A stretch of 10,875 bases of DNA from Christensenella sp. UBA941. Its GTDB lineage: Bacteria > Bacillota > Clostridia > Christensenellales > UBA941. The translations under genes and the position numbers were made by a program. Below, in pieces: positions 1 through 5,381 of this stretch. The DNA lies in contig DBDD01000260.1 of the NCBI GenBank assembly GCA_002293365.1, forward strand, positions 1-10,875. The letters run 5' to 3'. How positions within the stretch are numbered: position 1 is the first letter of the stretch; each line of letters starts with the position of its first letter. The notes beneath the pieces were generated by a model that searched no databases, was not told the origin of the DNA, and saw only the letters and a program-made list of their open reading frames with translations.

Positions 1-1041
1 ACCGGCATAACCGGCGCAACCGGTTCTTTCGCCACCGGGGCGACGCTATTTAGTGTCGTCAACAGTGGCACTGGAACAAGCGGCACGGAAATCCCGTTTA
101 AGCTCGGCGATAAGCTGGTATTCAGGACGGATACGCCCGACAAGCAGAATATCAGCGTCACTCCCGGGTCGGCCGTTATAACCATCAATAACACGGCTCC
201 CGTCGGGGCGAGCGGCCCGCTGTTTTCCGTCAACCCCGGCAATGATGCAACCGGAAACGCCGCGATGGTCAGCGCGGGCAAGCAGGTTTATTTCGCCACG
301 AGAACGAAAGACGTATTGAAAATAGATATCGGGAAAGACACGGATGGTACTGCTGTCGTCTACCTCGATGTTAATCCGTCGGCGGTACAGGGCGTGACGG
401 GCGCAAAGGGCGAGATGGCCCCTTACGGCTCCTTTATGGGATTCCACACGAAAACCATCGGTGGCCCGGTTGGAACGGCAGGCCATCCGCAGAAAGGCAC
501 TGTCATTCCCGTAACGATGATCTCGACGGAGACAACTACGGACGGGGCGTTCAGGCTATATTTTGGCGGCGGCGACGGCGACGAGGATTACGGCAGCGTA
601 TGCGTCCTGGTTTCCGGAATATACCTGGCAACAGCTAAGGCGCAGATAGAACCCTCCGACTACGCGCAGGCTTTCGCGCTGCAGGTGCTAAAACGAGGTT
701 CCAAGGTTCCCTATTATAATTCCATGAGTACGACGCAGAAGACGGGAGCGGTTTCGATGACATGTATCCTCCCTCTGCAAGCAGGGGATTTGGTATCCGT
801 CGGCTATCTGTCCGGAGGGCCGGTCACCTATACGCCAAACCCCGGCAAGATTCAGGAGCTTTCGCCTTCCGCGGCTATCACGCTGATGCGCATGGGCAAC
901 CTAAAGAATCCCAGTACCTATCAGGCGCAGGTGGGCGACTATCCCAATTTCAGGCCGGACGGACCCAAAGGCTCTGTGGGGGATAACTTGCCCGGCAGAA
1001 TAGCCTATTCCAAGCCGGAAAATATTCCGAATCCCTCTTAA
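1..1041 (+). CDS. Collagen-like surface protein, C-terminal part (5' end outside window)
   Basis: The reading frame is open from base 1 and ends with TAA at 1039-1041, giving 346 visible residues. The visible N-terminus is Thr/Gly-rich in collagen-like triplets (TGITGATG, then ATGAT), and a second short patch, GVTGAKGE, lies at residues 131-138. Between them are two related modules of about 50 residues (about 16-64 and 74-126). Both begin LFSV, carry a GDKLVF/GKQVYF strand and end in a hydrophobic strand plus Asn. Residues about 140-300 form a beta-rich C-terminal domain with a SGIYLATAKAQ...LQAGDLVSVGYLSG pattern, which recalls the C1q/TNF-like heads of BclA-type bacterial collagens. A Pro/Asn-rich tail follows. 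Such proteins are trimeric filaments on spore or cell surfaces and are often glycosylated on Thr in the triplets. The next gene is a glycosyltransferase, which fits. The C1q-like assignment rests on pattern only, and secretion signals cannot be checked because the start is missing. Confidence 0.7.
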   Translation, partial: TGITGATGSFATGATLFSVVNSGTGTSGTEIPFKLGDKLVFRTDTPDKQNISVTPGSAVITINNTAPVGASGPLFSVNPGNDATGNAAMVSAGKQVYFATRTKDVLKIDIGKDTDGTAVVYLDVNPSAVQGVTGAKGEMAPYGSFMGFHTKTIGGPVGTAGHPQKGTVIPVTMISTETTTDGAFRLYFGGGDGDEDYGSVCVLVSGIYLATAKAQIEPSDYAQAFALQVLKRGSKVPYYNSMSTTQKTGAVSMTCILPLQAGDLVSVGYLSGGPVTYTPNPGKIQELSPSAAITLMRMGNLKNPSTYQAQVGDYPNFRPDGPKGSVGDNLPGRIAYSKPENIPNPS

Positions 1042-1062
1042 TCCTATACACTGGTTGTCAAA

Positions 1063-1090
1063 GATATGGGGGGCCAAGGCTCCCCATATC
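1063..1090 (+). terminator. GC/AT hairpin between collagen-like gene and glycosyltransferase (no T-tract)
   Basis: GATATGGGG (1063-1071) pairs perfectly with CCCCATATC (1082-1090). The pairing extends inward through a G-T, a G-C and a C-G pair to a CAAG tetraloop, about 12 base pairs in all. No T-run follows on either strand, so this is not a standard rho-independent terminator. It starts 21 bases after the stop codon of the upstream gene and ends 29 bases before the next start. It may be a weak terminator, an mRNA 3' stabiliser or a processing hairpin that sets different levels of the two genes. Confidence 0.45.
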
Positions 1091-1105
1091 CCTATCGGTG
1101 AATAC

Positions 1106-1112
1106 AAGGAGG
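1106..1112 (+). promoter_or_regulatory. Ribosome binding site AAGGAGG for the glycosyltransferase
   Basis: AAGGAGG lies 7 bases before the ATG at 1120. The near-perfect match to the anti-Shine-Dalgarno sequence fixes the start. Confidence 0.85.
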
Positions 1113-1119
1113 CAAGCCG

Positions 1120-2163
1120 ATGCGAATCTCCGCCTGCTGGATCGTAAAAAACGAAGCGGCCAATATAAGAAAATCCATCATGAGCGTGAAGGGCTGCTGT
1201 GATGAACTAATCGTCGTGGATACCGGCTCGGCCGACGGCACGGACGCTATCGCCGCTCTCTGCGGCGCGCGCGTCGAACGCTTCGCGTGGATCGGGGACT
1301 TTTCCGCTGCGAAAAACTACGCCCTGTCCCTCTGTTCGGGCGAATACGTCATATTTCTGGACGCGGACGAGTATTTCGAGCCCGCGCTAAGCGAAGAGGA
1401 CGGGGGCATGATACGCTTCGTTTTTGAGCATACCGAGATCGACTCTATCCAGCTGCTCAGAACCGAGCTCGACATCGACGGCGGCAATGTATTGGGCGAG
1501 ACCGTGGTGGATCGGTTCTTGCGGCGCGGCGCGGTTCATTTTGAGAACAAAATCCACGAAATACCTAAGGACGCACAGGGCAAGCCGCCGCAATCCATCG
1601 TGTTCAACGGGCTTGTATTGACGCACAGCGGGTATTCCAAAAGCGTTTTCGAAAAAAAGCTTTTGCGCAATATAGAAATCCTGGAACGCGAGCAAGCGCG
1701 GCTGCAAGACTCTTTCATGCTGTTCCTGAACGCGCAGTATCTTTTGCGGGAATATATCGCGCTCGGCGATTATGACATGGCAGCTCATTACTGCCGCTAT
1801 CTTTTGCGCCATCACGACCACTTCAAGGCCGCTTGCAAGCTGCACGGCACGGGCATGTTGCAGCGCTTCTTCCATGCCCTGGACGCCGCAAGTATGCGCC
1901 GCGAACAATTCAGCGAAAGGGAGATATATGATAAGCTGGTCGCCGGGCTGAAAGCGAATTATCCCGGTACGCGGGAAAGCGCGCTGGTCGAGCTGTACTA
2001 TCAGCTTCGTTTCGATTATCGCGAAGAGCGTTTTTTGCGGGAGCTGGAAGCGCTGGAGGCGCGGCTAAACGAGCTGCCCGGCGCGCTCATTGCCGAATGC
2101 AAATATGTTGAGGCGGCGATCTTCTCAATGTATCCATTTGACAAATCTGGTCTATCGCGATAA
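1120..2163 (+). CDS. Family 2 glycosyltransferase (GT-A fold) with helical C-terminal region
   Basis: The protein has 347 residues. The N-terminal GT2 domain opens with ISACWIVKNEAANI (residues 3-16), followed by the nucleotide-binding strand IVVDTGSADGT (31-41, Asp34) and the metal-binding DxD motif in IFLDADEYF (Asp81-Ala-Asp83). WIGDFSAAKNYAL (57-69) is typical of the SunS-like/TPR-containing GT2 group. Residues about 190-340 look mainly alpha-helical with repeated Leu/Tyr spacing, resembling TPR-like repeats, although the protein is shorter than many multi-TPR members. The family transfers a sugar from a nucleotide-sugar to an acceptor in the cytoplasm, and the donor cannot be read from the sequence. 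It follows the collagen-like gene by 78 bases and may share its transcript, so glycosylation of that Thr-rich protein is a reasonable inference. Its last codons contain a TTGACA that may serve as a promoter element for the downstream structured RNA. Confidence 0.85.
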   Translation: MRISACWIVKNEAANIRKSIMSVKGCCDELIVVDTGSADGTDAIAALCGARVERFAWIGDFSAAKNYALSLCSGEYVIFLDADEYFEPALSEEDGGMIRFVFEHTEIDSIQLLRTELDIDGGNVLGETVVDRFLRRGAVHFENKIHEIPKDAQGKPPQSIVFNGLVLTHSGYSKSVFEKKLLRNIEILEREQARLQDSFMLFLNAQYLLREYIALGDYDMAAHYCRYLLRHHDHFKAACKLHGTGMLQRFFHALDAASMRREQFSEREIYDKLVAGLKANYPGTRESALVELYYQLRFDYREERFLRELEALEARLNELPGALIAECKYVEAAIFSMYPFDKSGLSR

Positions 2164-2166
2164 ATC
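2138..2166 (+). promoter_or_regulatory. Possible promoter at the glycosyltransferase 3' end
   Basis: A perfect TTGACA (2138-2143) sits in the last codons of the glycosyltransferase gene. Seventeen bases downstream is TAAATC (2161-2166), a poor -10 element matching 3 of 6 consensus positions. Transcription would start near 2173, exactly where a structured stretch begins. The good -35 and correct spacing support it, and the weak -10 argues against it. Confidence 0.3.
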
Positions 2167-2172
2167 AAAGTA

Positions 2173-2282
2173 AGCGTGGTCGTACACTACACGCTGTAGT
2201 AAGACAAACAGAAGCGCCGCGACCAGCGCGCCGGAGAATAGCGATGCGCCCCGCCTGTGGAAACACGGGCGGGGCGTTTTTT
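2173..2282 (+). ncRNA. Candidate structured small RNA or structured 3' UTR
   Basis: This is a non-coding stretch that can form nested structure. GCGTGGTCG (2174-2182) pairs with CGACCA and CGC (2220-2225 and 2227-2229), leaving a single bulged G at 2226. Inside lies a perfect hairpin, ACTACA-CGC-TGTAGT (2186-2200), and at the 3' end is a strong rho-independent terminator. A competing small hairpin, GCGC (2214-2217) with GCGC (2226-2229), would disrupt the outer stem. No known RNA family is recognised. It may be an independent RNA of about 110 nt from the promoter-like TTGACA upstream, or only the 3' UTR of the glycosyltransferase mRNA. Confidence 0.35.
2247..2282 (+). terminator. Strong rho-independent terminator
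   Basis: CGCCCCGCCTGTG (2247-2259) pairs with CACGGGCGGGGCG (2264-2276). This is a 13-bp stem with one G-T pair, closed by a GAAA tetraloop and followed directly by TTTTTT (2277-2282). It ends the collagen/glycosyltransferase transcription unit and any small RNA upstream of it. Confidence 0.95.
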
Positions 2283-2328
2283 GCAATGGGCTGCACAGCC
2301 GCTTGAACCAACCGGCTATTTGTTTCCA

Positions 2329-2362
2329 TTGACGAACGCGGCGGTTAAACAGATACTATAAT
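2329..2362 (+). promoter_or_regulatory. Weak candidate promoter (TTGACG ... TATAAT)
   Basis: TTGACG (2329-2334) precedes a perfect TATAAT (2357-2362), but the spacing is 22 bases, too long for sigma-A. A TACTAT (2354-2359) would give 19, still long, and GATACT (2352-2357) gives 17 but is a poor -10. The TATAAT lies just before the palindromic element at 2369-2392, which raises interest. The likely target would be the gene at 2528. Low confidence. Confidence 0.25.
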
Positions 2363-2368
2363 CACGAC

Positions 2369-2392
2369 ATATCGATATTGCATTATCGATAT
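2369..2392 (+). promoter_or_regulatory. Operator-like inverted repeat (tandem TATCGATA palindromes)
   Basis: ATATCGATA (2369-2377) and TATCGATAT (2384-2392) form a perfect 9-bp inverted repeat with a 6-base spacer. Each arm also contains TATCGATA, which is itself an 8-bp palindrome, so two identical palindromes lie 14 bases apart. The site starts 6 bases after a TATAAT, where transcription would begin. This geometry fits a dimeric or tetrameric repressor. The cognate regulator is not recognised and is not in the window. Confidence 0.4.
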
Positions 2393-2527
2393 ACGGAACG
2401 GATCGAGCGTAAATTAGTCCTCGAAATACCACACGACGCCATCTATCCTAAAACCGAAAGCAATTCGTCCGGAGGCGGCTATAGCATATTGGTAAGTATT
2501 TATGAGTCGATTATGGTATGATGAAGT
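2393..2527 (+). other. Rest of the 2283-2527 intergenic stretch, with a second weak promoter candidate
   Basis: Apart from the promoter-like and palindromic sites at 2329-2392, no gene, RNA or repeat is seen between the terminator and the gene at 2528. A TTGGTA (2489-2494) and TATGGT (2512-2517) are spaced 17 bases apart, each matching 4 of 6 consensus positions. If used, transcription would start only about 4 bases before the ATG and give an almost leaderless mRNA. This would fit the lack of a good ribosome binding site there. Confidence 0.25.
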
Positions 2528-3562
2528 ATGATAGCTTCTCAACGCCAACATATAATCGAACACTGCCTAGCCTTTCCGGGAGCATATGAAGACTACCCGT
2601 TCGATGAGATCATCGATGCCGGGGCGTGGACGGTAATGCGGCATCGCACAAACAAAAAGGGGTTCGCGCATATCTTCGAGCGCGGCGGAAGCGTATGCGT
2701 CAATCTGAAATGCGAACCGCTGCGCGCCGACTTCCTGCGCCAAGCATATAAGGGCGTCACGCCTGCTTACCATATGAACAAGGAGCATTGGAACACGGTC
2801 GTCCCCGGCGGCGATGTGCCGGACGAGGAATTGCGCCGGCTGATCGCCCATAGCTACGACCTCACAAAGCCCAAGCCGAAGCGAACGAAGAACGCACGCC
2901 TTATAGAAATTTACGACCGGCTCCTTTCGCGCTACGGCGATCCCCATTGGTGGCCCGCAGAGACGCCCTACGAAGTTATCGTGGGCGCGGTGCTGACGCA
3001 GAACACGGCTTGGGGCAACGTCGAAAAGGCCATCGCCAACTTCGGCGAGCTTTCGCCCGAACGCGTAATGGCTATGGCCCACGGCGAGCTGGCCGGCGTC
3101 GTTCGTCCTGCCGGTTTCTTCAATCAAAAAGCCAGGTATCTTCAAACGGTAACCCATTGGTACGCTCAATACGGGTTTAGCGCCGATGCTATTCACAAGC
3201 TGCCGCATGACCGCGTTCGCAGTGAGCTACTCTCGCTCAAAGGCGTTGGCCGGGAGACGGCGGATTCCATAATGCTCTACGCCTTCGGATTCCCCTCCTT
3301 CGTCGTGGACGCCTACACGATGCGGCTGGTTCGGCGCTTACCGTTGCCCGCCGGAAATAATTACGAGGCAGTCAAAGCGTTCTTCACGCAGAATCTGGAT
3401 TGTGATGCCGAGCTGTTCAACCGCTATCACGCGCTGATCGTCCTCAACGGCAACCGGCATTGCCGGAAGGAACCGAAATGCGGCGGCTGCCCGATTCTGG
3501 AGCTATGCAGAACGGGAAAAGCGCAAACTAAGGATGAAAACAATAGAGCCCAAAAATTATAG
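2528..3562 (+). CDS. Fusion protein: YjbR/MmcQ-like domain plus endonuclease III-like (HhH-GPD) DNA glycosylase
   Basis: This 344-residue protein has two recognisable halves. Residues about 1-115 resemble the YjbR/MmcQ family (CyaY-like fold, proposed DNA binding), with the motifs CLAFPGAYEDYPF, FAHIF, VNLKCEP and the C-terminal YHMNKEHWNTV. A short Lys/Pro linker (114-120) leads into a HhH-GPD domain with VLTQNTAWGNVEKAI (155-169), the helix-hairpin-helix LKGVGRETADS (237-247) and catalytic Asp261 in VVDAYTMR. Four Fe-S cysteines follow at 312, 318, 321 and 327 (spacing 5-2-5; classical Nth has 6-2-5). The lyase lysine of Nth (GRKTA) is Glu243 here (GRETA), which predicts a monofunctional glycosylase removing damaged, perhaps alkylated, bases without strand cleavage. 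It looks closer to the COG2231/MagIII group than to true Nth. The only in-frame ATG is at 2528 and its ribosome binding site is poor. It stands alone between a terminator and a promoter. Confidence 0.85.
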   Translation: MIASQRQHIIEHCLAFPGAYEDYPFDEIIDAGAWTVMRHRTNKKGFAHIFERGGSVCVNLKCEPLRADFLRQAYKGVTPAYHMNKEHWNTVVPGGDVPDEELRRLIAHSYDLTKPKPKRTKNARLIEIYDRLLSRYGDPHWWPAETPYEVIVGAVLTQNTAWGNVEKAIANFGELSPERVMAMAHGELAGVVRPAGFFNQKARYLQTVTHWYAQYGFSADAIHKLPHDRVRSELLSLKGVGRETADSIMLYAFGFPSFVVDAYTMRLVRRLPLPAGNNYEAVKAFFTQNLDCDAELFNRYHALIVLNGNRHCRKEPKCGGCPILELCRTGKAQTKDENNRAQKL

Positions 3563-3625
3563 GTGAAAAGGAAATTATCCCGAACGCGAAGAAGTCATTA
3601 TGGTAAAGGATTTGCGCGTTTAATT

Positions 3626-3659
3626 CCTATCGCTAAATCATGGAATATTGGGCGATAGG
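3626..3659 (+). repeat. Inverted repeat upstream of the isomerase promoter
   Basis: CCTATCGC (3626-3633) and GCGATAGG (3652-3659) are perfect 8-bp arms separated by 18 bases. No T-run follows, so it is not a clear terminator for the DNA glycosylase gene. It lies about 28 bases upstream of the TTGACA at 3687. It could be a long-spaced regulator site or an mRNA 3'-end hairpin. Otherwise nothing is seen in the 3563-3686 stretch. Confidence 0.3.
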
Positions 3660-3686
3660 CGCGAGAGAATCGGTTCCAAGTGAAGC

Positions 3687-3715
3687 TTGACAGCCGCGGA
3701 CTTTGACGCTACTAT
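3687..3715 (+). promoter_or_regulatory. Sigma-A-type promoter for the isomerase/kinase/aldolase operon
   Basis: A perfect TTGACA (3687-3692) is separated by exactly 17 bases from TACTAT (3710-3715), which matches 5 of 6 consensus positions. Transcription would start near 3722, leaving a leader of about 80 bases before the start codon at 3802. This is the best promoter in the window. Confidence 0.75.
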
Positions 3716-3726
3716 TTATAGCAACA

Positions 3727-3739
3727 AATGATTATCATT
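3727..3739 (+). promoter_or_regulatory. Fur-box-like palindrome at the operon start site
   Basis: AATGATTATCATT is a perfect 13-bp palindrome about a central T. It equals the core of the classical Fur box (AATGATAATCATT, where the central base is neutral). Extended to 3743, TGATTATCATTATAG matches the 15-base Bacillus-type Fur-family box at 12 positions. It lies about 5-17 bases downstream of the predicted transcription start, a position where a bound protein would block RNA polymerase. Binding by Fur, or by PerR or Zur from the same family, is inference. The AT-rich context makes a chance match possible. Confidence 0.4.
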
Positions 3740-3789
3740 ATAGTACAATTCGAGAGATGATTAATACGGTGACGCCTGTATTATAAGAC

Positions 3790-3794
3790 GAGGG
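3790..3794 (+). promoter_or_regulatory. Ribosome binding site GAGGG deciding the isomerase start
   Basis: GAGGG touches the first in-frame ATG (3796, one base away) but is 7 bases from the second (3802). The second ATG is therefore the likely start. Confidence 0.7.
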
Positions 3795-3801
3795 AATGAA
3801 T

Positions 3802-4386
3802 ATGGCTTCTATTTTTCGCGATAATATATATCGGCTGATTAAAAACCTTGAAAGCATTCACTCTCAACATGAACTGGCGATTGAGGCCGCGGTACGGCTA
3901 AGCGCCGGTGTTATTACCGGCGGCAATAAGCTGTTTTTATGCGGTAACGGCGGAAGCGCCGCTACCGCTTCCCATGTAGCAAACGACTTGCTTTGCCATA
4001 TGAAAAACTGGGCTCGAAAGGGATACGCGGCGATATGCCTGAACGACAGCGCCGCAGCTATTACCTCCCTGACCAACGACTTTGGCTTCGAGCATATATT
4101 CGAAAAAATGCTGGCGGCGCTGGCCAAGCGTGGAGACGCGCTGTGGGCCTTCAGCACGAGCGGCAATTCCAGCAACGTGATAAAAGCGATGAATACAGCC
4201 AAGGAGCTTGGCATGCAGACGGTGGCCTTCACCGGCGCACACGGCGGAAAAATGAAAGCATTGGCGGACGTATGGTTACCGGCGCCCAGCGATGAAGTGA
4301 TGCGCGTGGAGGAATTGCATATGGTGTTTGCGCATTGCGTAGCCGAAAGCGTGGAAGCTATCGCTTCCCCTATCGAAGGTCAATGA
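3802..4386 (+). CDS. SIS-domain phosphosugar isomerase, GmhA-like
   Basis: This 194-residue protein is close in length to GmhA (sedoheptulose-7-phosphate isomerase) and DiaA. An N-terminal helix is followed by the SIS fold with FLCGNGGSAATASHVAND (45-62), TNDFGFEHIFEK (91-102) and the phosphate-binding STSGNSSNVIKAM (118-130). From a remembered alignment to E. coli GmhA, His58 and His178 match its metal/catalytic histidines (61 and 180). The Glu65 and Gln172 positions are here Asp62 and Glu170, so a His/Asp/Glu/His set remains but is not canonical. SIS enzymes of this kind interconvert aldose- and ketose-phosphates in the cytoplasm. The next gene is a PFK-like kinase that overlaps by one base, so the product is probably a ketose-phosphate passed on for a second phosphorylation. 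A true heptose (gmhA) role is possible, but no heptose kinase or nucleotidyltransferase genes are nearby. Another in-frame ATG at 3796 is disfavoured by the ribosome binding site. Confidence 0.8.
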   Translation: MASIFRDNIYRLIKNLESIHSQHELAIEAAVRLSAGVITGGNKLFLCGNGGSAATASHVANDLLCHMKNWARKGYAAICLNDSAAAITSLTNDFGFEHIFEKMLAALAKRGDALWAFSTSGNSSNVIKAMNTAKELGMQTVAFTGAHGGKMKALADVWLPAPSDEVMRVEELHMVFAHCVAESVEAIASPIEGQ

Positions 4387-5381
4387 TGAAGCTGGGCGTA
4401 CTGGTCAGCGGAGGAGACGCGCCCGGTATTAACGCGGCGCTATACTCCGCGTGGAAAACCGCCGCTGCCGCGGGCGCGGAGCTTTGGGGCGTTAACGACG
4501 GTTTCGGCGGTATTCTGGAAGAGCGGTTTGGCCGTTTTGCCGCATTAGATCCTTGCCTCATCGCGCAAGCGGGCAGCATATTGCCCACCGGACGGCTTGA
4601 ATCGTTTCTTGACGAATCAGTAAGGCGTCAGGCCGTACAAAAACTAAAAGCCGCGGGGTTCGGCGGGCTTATGGTGATAGGCGGCAACGGCAGCATGCGA
4701 GCCGCCGGCTTGTTGGCGGATCTGGGGTTTCCTACAATAGGCTTACCCGCCACGGTGGACGGCGACGTCTACGCGACTCAAAACAGCGTGGGCTTCATGA
4801 CGGCTGTACAAGCAGTCTCCGAAGAGGTTGCGGCCCTACACGCGACCGCCTACGCTTATCCTGGCCGCGTGTTTCTTCTGGAGTCTCTAGGCGGAAAGAG
4901 CGGCTTATTGGCGTTGACGGCGTCGCTGAGCGCGGGCGCGGATTTTGCCGTAATACCGGAGGCCGAGGCGGCTCCGGCGGCGGTAGCGCTGAAGGTGGAG
5001 ACAGTGCTTTCGGATCGTCATTCGGCGGTTGGCGTAGTTTGCGAGGGAGCGATGAACACATGGAAAAACGGCGACCAGAACTGCGTAGAAATGTATGCCG
5101 AAGCCATCCTGCGGCAAACGGGCGTTCGCGCGCGGTTTGGAATCGTAGGCTATGGGCTTAGGGGAAAAAAGCCTCTGGCGGCCGACGCGTTTTTGGGCGG
5201 CGCTTTGGCGCGCTTGGCTATCGGCGGCTTGCTCAAAGGCCAAAGCGGCCTCTTAGCGGGCGAGAAGGACGGAGCGTGCGCTTTATTGAAAAATGATCCC
5301 GCCTGCGAAGGGATTCCCATGCGCCGTTTGATGGAGCAAGCGCGCGCTTGTGATATGCTGGTTGAGGTGAGGCGTGACTAA
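4386..5381 (+). CDS. Divergent 6-phosphofructokinase-like sugar-phosphate kinase
   Basis: This 331-residue protein belongs to the ATP-type PfkA family. LGVLVSGGDAPGINAAL (3-19) is the nucleotide loop, TVDGD (123-127) holds the catalytic Asp125 and Asp127, Glu220, Arg250 and Arg259 match substrate residues Glu222, Arg243 and Arg252 of E. coli PfkA, and PGRVFLLES precedes the MGR-equivalent loop. Several key positions differ: GGDGS is GGNGS (Asp103 to Asn101), MGR is LGG (Arg171 to Gly170), and the His249 position is Tyr256. Gly104 is kept, so it does not look like a PPi-dependent form. The expected reaction is phosphorylation of a ketose-phosphate to a bisphosphate, but the substrate is probably not plain fructose 6-phosphate. 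The start ATG at 4386 overlaps the upstream TGA (TGATG), with GAAGG 6 bases before it. An adjacent ATG at 4383 is also in frame. Translation is probably coupled to the isomerase. Confidence 0.8.
   Translation: MKLGVLVSGGDAPGINAALYSAWKTAAAAGAELWGVNDGFGGILEERFGRFAALDPCLIAQAGSILPTGRLESFLDESVRRQAVQKLKAAGFGGLMVIGGNGSMRAAGLLADLGFPTIGLPATVDGDVYATQNSVGFMTAVQAVSEEVAALHATAYAYPGRVFLLESLGGKSGLLALTASLSAGADFAVIPEAEAAPAAVALKVETVLSDRHSAVGVVCEGAMNTWKNGDQNCVEMYAEAILRQTGVRARFGIVGYGLRGKKPLAADAFLGGALARLAIGGLLKGQSGLLAGEKDGACALLKNDPACEGIPMRRLMEQARACDMLVEVRRD

Noticed and set aside
46..486. Long open frame on the minus strand opposite the collagen-like gene
   Set aside because: The plus-strand frame is open from base 1, carries collagen triplets and has the expected C-terminal domain. 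The minus frame shows no recognisable domain and no ribosome binding site was found for it.
2567..3208. 213-residue minus-strand open frame opposite the DNA glycosylase fusion gene
   Set aside because: It is a shadow of a GC-rich coding region. The plus-strand protein has clear catalytic and Fe-S motifs, and the minus frame has none.
3600..3623. Tiny open frame (7 codons) as a leader peptide
   Set aside because: It has no good ribosome binding site, no attenuator structure of the usual type, and lies upstream of the likely promoter of the next operon.
3614..3663. Inverted repeat considered as terminator of the DNA glycosylase gene
   Set aside because: The stem is followed by GCGCGAGAGA and not by a T-run, and the loop is 18 bases. 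It was kept only as an inverted repeat.
3739..3749. TATAGT/TACAAT as a second promoter for the isomerase operon
   Set aside because: No acceptable -35 element lies 16-18 bases upstream, and a much better promoter is present at 3687-3715.
4335..4385. Upstream start for the PFK-like gene adding 17 residues
   Set aside because: The extra residues overlap the isomerase coding sequence and do not look like a PFK N-terminus. MKLGVLVSGGDAPG from 4386 is the family start, with GAAGG 6 bases before it.
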